Source of the DNA: Branchiostoma lanceolatum
Taxonomy: Eukaryota > Chordata > Leptocardii > Amphioxiformes > Branchiostomatidae
Reading direction: 5' to 3'
DNA: 64,000 nt
Assembly (NCBI RefSeq): GCF_035083965.1
Contig: NC_089723.1
Coordinates: 32,925,193 to 32,989,192, forward strand
The notes under the pieces were generated by a model. That model was not told the DNA's origin. It searched no databases and saw only the letters and a list, made by a program, of their open reading frames with translations. The translations under genes were made by a program, and so were the position numbers. How positions within the stretch are numbered: the stretch's first letter is position 1; each line of letters starts with the position of its first letter. Positions 9,901-21,900 of the stretch are shown one piece after another.

Positions 9901-12900
9901 TGGGTAGGGTTTACGGAAAGGAAGGTCAAGTTCGATAATGGGCCTTATAGCGGGTACCTAAGGTACTGCAGCGGATATTCAAAAATTTAGTGGCATATTT
10001 TCTGAAAGTGCTGTGGTCATGATATTTGTGTGGTAGATAGTTCATGCCACAAGAAGTAAGTTCTGTAAGTTCGGGCCCCCTAGCAGCTTGTTTAGAACTG
10101 CAGTGGGTGTTTTTGTTTTGACATTTGGACACGTATTACTTGAGAAGGGGTGAAGAGAAGTTTTGTATGTAGAGAGCTCAGATGGTGCTTTACACAATTG
10201 ATATCTAATTATAGAAAACAGTAGCTAATCTGCATAATCAGTAAGGATAATTGTAAATCCATTACATTCCATAATGGGTCATGTGACAGTGTTTCCAAAA
10301 CAAGCCAGCAGAAGGCCTTGCCTAGAAGTATAAATAAACAGATGCAGTCTCACTACAATTCAAGCAGATGTGTGGGTCCGGTTGGTTTCAGTTTCAGCAT
10401 TTTTGTCCAACACTCGGGTTGAGACATAACGGAAAGGGAACAAAATAGAAAGCCTTACAAAGCCCCCCCCCCCCATCATAACTTTCAAATGGTATGGTGT
10501 ATGATCAATTTTGCAGGGGGTGATAAGCATGTAAATATTAATCACTCTCCACAATTAGCCTTGATTATTTGGCGAAGATAATGTGTTCGTGGAACTCTAG
10601 TTAGACATAAATCATGCAAATCATTTACATCATTTATAGGGATTGCCTTCTTTGCTTCTTTGATGCATACTTAAAACAACCTGTGTTACTTGGGGAGAGA
10701 AGATGATCAACTGTTATAATATTTGCAAATGAGGACCATATTTGCATGAACAATGAGAGAAATTTATAATGATACGTTCCTCAAAAAGATTAACATCGTT
10801 TGACGAAGGTACTAAGACATCTGTACTATGACATTATCGAACCTTAGATACTTTTCTGTGGAATGACCATAAAGAATAATTTCATTTCTGATTAGCAGCT
10901 GCCATCTGACAGGTGGTGTGGTTTGTCCGGCATCTCTCAACAACTAGAGAATCATCCTGAAGGCAACAGAACAGGTATGAAATCTAATATGATATAATCT
11001 GGACATAATACGTGATGCACATATTGCATTAGGTACGAGTCTATGCTATTTTCTACCCAACTTTTCAAGTGGTCATTTTTCTAAAATTGTATTTTGTTTT
11101 TTGTTTGTATTGTATACCCCGGTAAACCACCTCATGGCATAACACACCATATTTGTACATGTACTGAATTACAGTACAGACTGCATGTCAGAACAGATTC
11201 ATTTGATCCACTCACACCGGGAAGGACCCCTACTCTTTTCGATAAGCGTGGTAGGTTCATTTAAGTGCTCGAGTTGTGTGGCTCTCCTCAAACACAGGAC
11301 CTCCATTTAACGTCCTATCCGAATTAAAACTAACTTTATCACCTTCCCTGCAACAGATTTTGACATCCACCTCAACCGGCTTCTGGCAAACCTTCACCAA
11401 GAGAGGCTGGTCGTCAGAGACTACATAGCCAGGGACGGAAATTGCCAATTCCATTCGATCCTTGATCAATTAAGGCGTCTTGGCAAAGTCAGAGGTTGCT
11501 TGACTGCCGCACACCTCAGAGAAATGGCGGTGTCGTATCTCCGCGACCATCCCGTGTTGGTAAATATTACAAAATGACTGACTGCTACTTAACATAATCA
11601 TTACTACAAGTGTTTGTCATTTTTTAATGTCCAAACAGGGGGTGGGGGGTTGCTGCATCATTCAAAGTCTGTAGTCAGTTATATAAGTTTATCACGATTA
11701 AGATGCATTATCACATAGCCAGATGGCCCTGACCAATCAGAAGCCTCCATTGCGCATGTGTTATGACGTTATATTTTGCAAGCATATGACAAAATAGAAT
11801 AAACCATCTTGATACAACTCAAATCTAAACGGGCCGAAAGAATTCATCCCAATCAGAAGGACACCCAGAAGAAAGGAATGATGATAATGGATAATGGAAT
11901 AGATTTGAAAAAGATTTGACATGGCAAGATTGCAATGTTATCAAATATCATCTGTGAAAATTTTGGTTTTCAAAATGAGCTCTATTATGCTCTGGACAAA
12001 TGTAAATTCTGAATTGCATTCTTAATAGTATAAGGGATCATTTGCCTCATTCAGGAATTGTCAACGCTTATATGGGTCAGTTTCGGTAGGCTATATGATA
12101 ATAATGTTAATGACCCTCGGCTCACTCGATGGTTTTATTCGGACTGCTTACAGCACATGACCAGGCGTTATGACACCATATACACCTCGGGCGGGTCATT
12201 AACCCTTAATTAAGGCATAGCCATTGTCGAATACAATGTATTTCAATCCATGCATATGTTCAAAGAAAATAATCTCCTCTGTTTTACAGCCAGGTTCCAA
12301 TGCAATTCTGGTGGACTTTGTGGCAGGTAGCTGGGAGCAGTATCTAACCGAGATGTCCCGTAATGGATCGTGGGGAGATGACAAAACCCTGCAGGCTTTG
12401 TCAAACATTTTCCAGCTGCCAATACGTATCATCTCTAGTACTTATGTAGGTTTACTTTCATATCACATGTAGTATCATTAGGCATATCATATATCATGCT
12501 GTTATTGCATTCCTTATCGTTTAGGGCTATGTACATCTGTAGCATTGTACATACTGCTGTGTTGCTTTAACGTCTTTCCTGCCAAGCCCAGAGAGCATGG
12601 TAAATTCAGGTAAATAATGAATGCACTGTTCATAATACCATCAACAGTGTTTAAGAAATTCAACACTGAAGTAGAGTCTGGAATGGAAGGACTTGAAATA
12701 TTAGTAATTTCAAAAAAGGGTTGGCCAAATTGGATTTTTGTTTTGTTTTGTCCCAGAACAATGTACAAGTTATGTATCTGATACATTAATTTTTTACAAC
12801 AGGCCATCTAATTCTAAACAACAATGCATGTCAGAGCATTTTTGATATAATTTTGATATGCCACATGTTACATGCTTGTTCCCTGCAGGATGAGCGAGAT

Positions 12901-15900
12901 AAGTATTGCATACATATCTGCCCATCATGGAAGACGTCTCCTTACAAAGATGGCCCAGGTTCTACATGTATCCTGTTAGGACACATTGCAGAGAACCACT
13001 ACGTTAGTCTGGCAAATGGTGACAAGGTGAAGTCAATTAGCAAAATCTAAGATCCTAGACATATATTGATGGGACAGTATGAAAGCAACAACAAACCTTA
13101 TGAAGAGTTAAGATACTGTGTGTAAAGTAGCATGAAGAAATGCAGCACATTATCCTCATACCATTTACCTCAGAAATGCATGGACACGGCTAGATTTTTA
13201 GTTCTTATGAAGGAATATCAGCTTGTCTAAAAAAAGACCAGTGCATATATAGTGACCTGTACATTTTCCTCTGCCTGTTTACCTGTGTGACCTTGTATTT
13301 AAATTGAAGTTAAGTATAATGATTATGAAGAACTGTGCTATATCCACTTAGGTTTATAAAGACACCACATACACAGACAATTATAAAGACATCACAGTCA
13401 CAGCATTCTAGAAGTATACATATTAATATGCTTGTCTGAACACCTTAAGTATATGTGTAGATGATTTTTTAGGGGTATCCAAAAGGGGAGACCCCAAAAT
13501 CTTCCAAAAGATTAAAAAAAGACGACACATATGCTGTGAACTTAAATTATTTCTTACACTTCAGGTGTTAATAGAATATTACTTGTAGTGTAATTATTTT
13601 TTCCATCATACAGGGGGATACTCAACGTGCTTGGGACGGAAGGGCATTTTCCAGTCCAGCAATCCCGACTGCCAACAGATTTGGTGTTCTGTTTAAGGAA
13701 GAGGTACATTTTACTTAATACTTTGCCCTCTATCTGTTGGTGCCTGCAATATTCTTGTATTAACAGCTTCCTCACATCTATTAAATAATTGTAAATACAC
13801 CTATGATGTAGTGAGTGAAAAAGTCATTGTGTCAATAAGCCAAATAATTTGTTTCTGATATGTCTTAGGTGAACACCAACCCCCATGATCATGAGGACAG
13901 CTTTAATGAACCAATTAAACACCCTCGCCGCAAGCACCGCCAAAGGGTTCCGAAACTTGCCAGGCCAGTGTCATCACAAGAGGTACAGTTCTCTCGCTTT
14001 CAACCTCCGGATCTTGCAAAATGATTCCTAAATGATTTTTAATCACAGGACGGCAAATATGCTGTGAAGATAATTATCTATTTCTTACACTTCAGGTGTT
14101 AATAGAATATTACTTGTAGTGTAATTATTTTTTTCATCATACAGGGGGATACTCAACGTGCTTGGGACGGAAGGGCATTTTCCAGTCCAGCAATCCCGAC
14201 TGCCAACAGATTTGGTGTTCTGTTTAAGGAAGAGGTACATTTTACTTAATACTTTGCCCTCTATCTGTTGGTGCCTGCAATATTCTTGTACTAACAGCTT
14301 CCTCACATCTATTAAATAATTGTAAATACACCTATGATGTAGTGAGTGAAAAAGTCATTGTGTCAATAAGCCAAATAATTTGTTTCTGATATGTCTTAGG
14401 TGAACACCAACCCCCATGATCATGAGGACCGCTTTAATGAACCAATTAAACACCCTCGCCGCAAGCACCGCCAAAGGGTTCCGAAACTTGCCAGGCCAGT
14501 GTCATCACAAGAGGTACAGTTCTCTCGCTTTCAACCTCCGGATCTTGCAAAATGATCCCTAAATGATTTTTAATCACAGGACGGCAAATATGCTGTGAAG
14601 ATAATTATCTATTTCTTACACTTCAGGTGTTAAGGCCACAGCAAGTAATTTTTATGGATGACATCAGCGCGCTCATTAATTTTCGCCTGATTTCGAAATA
14701 AAAAACAAGAAATTTCATTGCCCTCCGACGGTGGTCAACATTCCAAAAATGGGCAAATATGTCGTAAACATTGCCAGTCTAAGGTGTTTCATTGCATACG
14801 AATACCCAGTGTAGTTCCTGCCCTAATGGAATGACAAGCTGTTTTCTGCGTTTGTTCTAGTTAATTCTAGTTAATATACACATCTTCAATAACAGTTTAA
14901 TGTTGACAGTCTAAGGTGCTTTGTTGCATATGAGTACCCAGTGTGGTTCCTGCCCATGATGGTATAATAACAAGCTGTTTTCTGTATTTGTTCTAGCAAG
15001 GACATTACTTGTATATAAATAATGGGGGGGGGGGGGGTTCTAGTTAATTGAGCTATATACACAAGGTGTTTCATCGCATATGAATACCCAGTGTAGTTGC
15101 TTCAGATGATGGTACAACAAGCTCTTTTCTGCATTTGTTGTAGTTAGGCTATTGAGATGTATACACATCTACAAGGACATGTTTACTGTTGAATCAATGA
15201 GGTTTTATATTATATATGAAACCTCATTGGTTGAATACAGGAATAAAAGACCTGTTGGTCATGATATCATATTTCGTCTCCTCAATTCTTGATCAAGATT
15301 TATGATCTCAAAATTTGAAAATATAGGAATCTTGTTTTTTTTGCCAGCCTTGTTTTTTTTTCGCCCTATCTCATTAATTTTGGAGTCTGCGGAGGATGTC
15401 ATCCATAAAATTTACTTGCTGTGGCCTAATAGAATATTACTTATAGTGTAATTATTTTTTCCATCATACAGGGGGATACTCAACGTGCTTGGGACGGAAG
15501 GGCATTTTCCAGTCCAGCAATCCCGACTGCCAACAGATTTGGTGTTCTGTTTAAGGAAGAGGTACATTTTACTTAATACTTTGCCCTCTATCTGTTGGTG
15601 CCTGCAATATTCTTGTACTAACAGCTTCCTCACATCTATTAAATAATTGTAAATACACCTATGATGTAGTGAGTGAAAAAGTCATTGTGTCAATAAGCCA
15701 AATAATTTGTTTCTGATATGTCTTAGGTGAACACCAACCCCCATGATCATGAGGACAGCTTTAATGAACCAATTAAACACCCTCGCCGCAAGCACCGCCA
15801 AAGGGTTCCGAAACTTGCCAGGCCAGTGTCATCACAAGAGGTATGTACTTTTACCCATCAATCTTCTCCCTCTTACCTACTTCCATTTTAGCCAATACAG

Positions 15901-18900
15901 ACTGTGTACCCAAACCAAAGTGCCAAATGTGAACATACTATCATGGGCCGGGACAGGACCATGAGATAAATTGGAAGAGGAGGGGGGGATTGTGAGGGTA
16001 AGGGTGGTGGGTTGAGGACAAAGTGGAATGGATATGGGTATGGTTCTCCAACATTTCCTTTTTTTTCCAGATACAGAATACTGATGTTTGTGGGCTACAA
16101 GCAAAGAAGAAAAGACGACAGACAAGAGTGTTCCCTAATGGTTGGTTGATACAAATATACATTTGATGAATGAAATAAATACATGCATTCATGAAGAGGG
16201 ATGAAAATGAGCACACTGTCAATACGTGTAATTTACGAATGTACTATGCCATACTAATCATGGGCCCTGGGGCTGACCTGATTGCTTTCATAACAAGAAT
16301 GTCTTGCAACTGACCAACAAAATCATTTGTCATGTTCTGTGAAAACATTATTTTTGGTCAAAACTTTCCTTAAAAGCAATTTAAAAACAAAACCCTTGTG
16401 GGGGGCATTCTTTAAGGCCCATTTCACAGAATAAAAACAAAAAATGTAATGGGATAATGATCAACCCGGCAATAAAGGTAACCTCTCTGTCTGTACATAA
16501 TGAAGGAAAATTAAAAAAATCTTGAATGAGGATACGTTTTCTACGCAAAACCACTCAAAACACACATCATAAGAACACATGATCTGGGTAATCAGACAAC
16601 AATACCGTGCTACGCTTTATTGTGTATGGCAAATGTGCGCCACCAAAAAACACTTTGAAAAACGGTATTTCCAGGAAATATGAAAACAGGGCAAGTACAT
16701 AAAAAATCTACTTACCCAAACCAACTTTTCACTTGAAATTTAAATGACAGCTTTCTTTGCATTTTTACTTGCAGTAATTGAATTCTTTTTCAGTAAAATG
16801 CACTTTTAAGCATGTAATTATAGGAAAGTTTCAACTACAAGACCAATGAGTGTGGATATCATGTATTTTGGGGAAAGGGCAAAAACTTCAAGAAGCATGA
16901 TGTCACAGCTTACACTCTTTAAGCCACACCAGTTTTAGTCGTTGCTTCTCAGATTTTTACAGAAATAAAATTGGAGCAACAGGGTTAAAAAAGATTGAAA
17001 AAGCATTGTTGCAAAAAGTCTAAGATAAAGACATAGGCTTATATAACATAAAGAACAACAGGATCATTCTTCATATTCAGCAAATGCTGTGTGCCAATCA
17101 TTCCTTTGATCTTTAAGTAAGTTTATAGATTCATTCTTTGATCTCTAAAATCGCTGCAGAGGACGCTGAATTGCGTACTTCATTAGTACAGATTGTTTCT
17201 GATTCTAGCCTGTACTAGTACGGATTGGAATCCTACAACTGAACTGTATCTATATATGTAAATTAGAGACATTTGTATATTATGGCCAATATGAGTAACT
17301 TGATATGCTCAGCCTATTCTTCCAGTTAGTTAGTGGCTCCGTATACTATAATACTACTACTACTGAACTGGAATCTGAATATACAGATTGGAATCCTACT
17401 ACTGTATTGGGGTCTGAATATTGGAATTCCAATCTGTACTTGGACAAATTCTACCAGGACACTCCCCAAGTCCAATGGGAGGAATTCAGATTCAATGAAA
17501 ATGTTTTTGAAGTAGATAAAATTTCAGCATTACAATTCTAGCTATATAGGTAATTACTTGAATTTTAGATATACGATAACCCCACTGTCAGTACACCGTG
17601 AATTTAACCATGGGGTAAGCTAGCCTGTATTTACACAAGCTCTCAGCCGGGGGTTACTGACCCCCACTCTACTCTAGGGGCGTGATTCGTCAGGCTAGGG
17701 GTAAGCCATCTGGTCCAGGTCACAAACCTTCAATCATTTTGACCATTACTGATTGTTCCATGATACACGATTGGACAATTCGCAATTAAGATACTGTCAA
17801 TCGCAATCTGTCCTAGGACAAACTCAAATCTTAGATTACCATGGTACAGTGTTAGTATAAAGGAAAACAACAATATTCTTACAAACCATGATTTTATTCA
17901 GAATCTACAGCTAAGCGTCATCTATTATCAAGCCTTTATCAGTTTTACTAACACTGAAATTTGTTTCAACTACTTGCTAGATAGTGACATAATTGTTGAT
18001 GACTACTAATTACAACAATTATGTATTCAGGCAGCAGTGGCCCCACCCTCCTCGTGACAGCCTGTAGAAAAAAAAAACATTTAGCATATTAAGGTACCTT
18101 GGACCAGAAGTGATATTCTTGAATTATCTGACAGAGCAACCATACATAAAACTAGATCTCCAATTAGGGTTACTATTTGCTAAGCCATTCACTTTCTGCC
18201 ATTTGTTCTCAGAGAACTGTATATACACGTGTTAGAAAATCCCCAGCTTTAGCAAACGAAAAACATACGTTTGAATTCAACAACGGCCTCCCTCCACTTC
18301 TTCTTGGCCCAAGCCCTTGTCAGAGAATCGGGATGGTCGAAAAGCTGTTCCAAATCTCCCAGGATGCGGTTTTCCTCTGCCCACTCTTGCTCTTGTTGTT
18401 TTTGCCTCTCATACGCTTCATGCTCCTTGTCGTCGTCATCCTGATGATTAAAAAATTTATTGTAATTTGTTGTAAGGTTGCTAGCTGACCTCCAGCCACA
18501 ATTAAGATATTATCAACTAAGTTTTATTGTCAAGTTGTAACACACCAGCTTCGAAGGCATGCGGCGCGGCAGCAGCTGGTTATTTTACACCAGTCTGTTA
18601 CACCTAGTCTTTGCTAATCTGACTGCAACATTTCTTTAAAGCTATACAGGTCAGTGAAACAGGTCGGTAGTGGGCATATGTTACAGTGGAACCTTCTCAT
18701 TGGAGACAAGCATAAGAAGCACTAAAACAACACCTTGTGAAAGTACTTACCCTAAGTTCAATCTCAAAAACTATTCTGCACCACATAGCCACAAAGGTAT
18801 ACTTTATAACTATGCAAAGAAAACAGGCTGTTATCCAGTTCGAGGGGAGGGAGCAGTTGAACAGACTTCCATCAGATTATATACAAAACAAGGAACAAAA

Positions 18901-21900
18901 ACAGGCTTCAAAGTACACTTAACAGTATTTCAATGTCCAAAAACTTCCATCCACTGCATGGACAGCTAAACATGTCTAGTTGCCGTTTTTGGAAAAAGCC
19001 GGGGTTCGACTCCTGCATTCTAAGGCGCAGTTTACATTACGTTTTTCGCGTCAGCGGCGAAATTTCTTGCTGTCGGGAGGCCGCTGTCGCGACGTCTCTA
19101 GACACACCGCCCGGAAATCTGACAGACACCTGCGGTGCTTGCATTTCGCCATCTTGTAGAAAGTATCGAGCGTAAGCATAACAAAAGCAAGAAACAAAAT
19201 TGTATGATTGTACAACGGTAGACGGCGTCTCCCCGCCCGTATTAAACTACAATGCAAAGCCTTGTTTATGTGTAGATATTCCATGCTCATCACTCGTAAA
19301 TGTGGGGAGGGGGGCACAAGTACGATAAATATATCCGCGGGGAAATGAATGCACGGCACAAAAGTCGCCGCGGATCTCTCTCTATATATATACCGGGGAT
19401 CTAAGTAGACTTACAGTATGCTAATCAACGCGTGCTTTATGCTAATCGCCGAAACCCTGGCTCCCGCTGACGCGAGCCCGACGTATTCTCTTTAGACGGA
19501 GTTTGAAGTTGACGGGGACTCCCGCTGTGCTGACGGGCGACGGCTTCGAAGCTGACGGGAGAAAATTTGTTGACAGCGGGACTACGTCGACGGGAATTGT
19601 CTTTACACGGGGTTCCCGCTGTCGTCTATACCACAACAAAGGTCAAAGGTCACAATTTCTTTCTGGATTTGAAAATTAAACACATGTCTGGTCCCCCTGC
19701 CTGAAAACTGGCCAAAATTGACCAAAGATTTCACCAGGAAAAAATTCTCAAAAATAATAACAAGAAAAAAAACATGGACAGGCAAACTGGGCTTTGTCCC
19801 TCCCCTTATAGGTAGCAGAACAAGGGGGTAGACAGAAAACTACCCCCCTGGCTGATACACTCTAGGGGTATGATCATTTAGCCGAGGGATGAAGTTCATT
19901 GATTGCTCCCTTGGGAATTGAGGGCCAGGCCCATACCCTGTTACTGAGCCCTATGGTTAAGCAATGGGACAGTAGTACCAATGTCACATGACTTTTTTCC
20001 AAATTTCACAGTGGTTTCTCTCTTTACAACTGTAATTCAGTACTCACCATAGCCTCTCCTCCTACTTGGATGTGAAATTTGAACTTGCCTTGTTGCCTTG
20101 TTTTTACAACTTTTATACCCGACGCCTTGTAATGACATACCAAAGGAAAGCCACAAAATGTACACAAAATGCTCAAAATAAAGAGTTTACATGTTCCTAT
20201 ACACTCCAAATCCATTTTCTTTCAAATAGAGCATTGTCTAATACCACATGCAGGGTATACCTGGCAATAACCCTTTTTTGGTTCCTGTAGACTCTAAAAG
20301 GGCTTTTCTTTGTTCTTTGGGGGGGGGGGGAGGCCCTAGGCATGGCATTTTGATTGACGGTTCATGACTGATAAATAATGTTATGGTATGAACCTGGATG
20401 AATCACTCAGTGCATCATTTCCAATAAATCTATACCTTTATTGCAGTCTTCTAGCCTCTCCCAGCCATTTCTGACAGCTTTCAAGATGCGTACATATACA
20501 CTGTCCAATAGGTAAATACTCTATACTGTTGTGATATCACACTTTTGCTGAAAATCAGACAAAACATGGCACCCACATTCCCCAAATTTGGTGATCATTA
20601 ACCAAAATGTACTTCTTGATAATATTGGAACAGGATTTTGCCAAATTCAAACCAGCTACGAGGTTGGGAGAGGGTCAATGTTATACTACATTCTAGTACA
20701 GGGGAGGGAGCAGTTGAACAGACTTCCATCAGAAAATCCCCTCCCAAATGATGCAATTCTATACCACAACAAAGGTCAAAGGTCACAATTTCTTTCTGGA
20801 TTTGAAAATTAAACACATGTCTGGTCCCCCTGCCTGAAAACTGGCCAAAATTGACCAAAGATTTCACCAGGAAAAAATTCTCAAAAATAATAACAAGAAA
20901 AAAAACATGGACAGGCAAACTGGGCTTTGTGCGCAGGTCCATTAACCGGTCTCTCCCCTCGAACAACGACTACAGATCCCGGAAGTAAACAGACCTTACA
21001 TTTGACCCAGATTTTGCCTGTATTCATCAGCTCAGGGCAGACCTGACCAAACTACTCACAAATGTTCTTACGCCAAGTAATTTGGTGAAGTCAACAAATT
21101 CTGACCAAAATAGGAAAGCTTAGACCCTACCTGTTCTTTCTAAACAAAAAAGTCTCCAGATTGGGCCAGAATTTTCAAGGATATCATTATCACGGTTTTC
21201 GATTGAAAGAATTTTTTGGGATAAAAAAATGGGATAAATAATATATAACTTTTACATTCCTCAATATCACTTTTTTGTTTTGTCTGTAAAGAAAGGAATC
21301 AATTTATCCCACCTGGTCTTGTCCTTGTGTAGCTGAATCCTCGATCCAGTCGCTGTCATCGAAACAGATTTCTGTATAATCAGCAGACACAAGAATAGGA
21401 TGGAAGCTAAGAATCAGGCCTTGGGTATATCTTCTGCAAACTTAAGTCCCCCCCCCCCTACTGTCCCAGTAAATATTCATATACACTAGACTGTATATGC
21501 ATTCACCCACTCCACAAAAACCTACATGATCCTACATTTGTTAAGCCAAACAAGATTTTCAAATGTGACTTTTCCTGCAGCATTAGTTCCGAAAAATTCT
21601 GAGACATCACTTTACTTCTGTACATTGAATTCTCCTGTTCAAACCTTACCAGTATCAGTTTGTGCTTATGTATATGTCACAGTACAGATTGGAATCCAGT
21701 ACAATCTGAATTCTAATCTGTCCTAGGTCAGTTCCAGATTGTACTGGATTCAATCTGTACCGTGACATATACAGTCAAGAAAATGATTTCCATTACTCTA
21801 AAGGGTACCTACTGGCTGAACTTCAAGGTGAATATTCAAGTTGAATATACTTACCAGCACGGATAGTCTGACTCTGTGTGTCCTCCTTGCTGTACGTGTT

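Larger units (their letters stand above)
6934..10898 (+). other. Fusion gene intron 1 (repeat-rich)
   Basis: This 4-kb intron contains no other gene I can support. It holds interspersed repeat sequence around 7838-8726, including a (GACA)n run near 8669-8685 and TCTCCAT/ATGGAGA inverted ends, and the TIR-like element at about 9475-10582. Confidence 0.5.
13524..15840 (+). repeat. Triplicated 531-bp exon-pair unit
   Basis: Three copies of a 531-bp unit (about 13524-14049, 14050-14580, 14581-15840) each contain an exon pair of 90 and 114 bp. Exon starts are 13614, 14145 and 15472: the first interval is 531 and the second 1327, which is 531 plus the 796 bp added by the TIR element in copy 3 (793 bp element and 3-bp target duplication). 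Intron sequence is also nearly identical, so the duplications are recent or homogenised. Confidence 0.95.

Noticed and set aside
18990-19020. tRNA gene (GGTTCGACTCC B-box-like sequence)
   Set aside because: No A box, acceptor stem or cloverleaf can be drawn around it.
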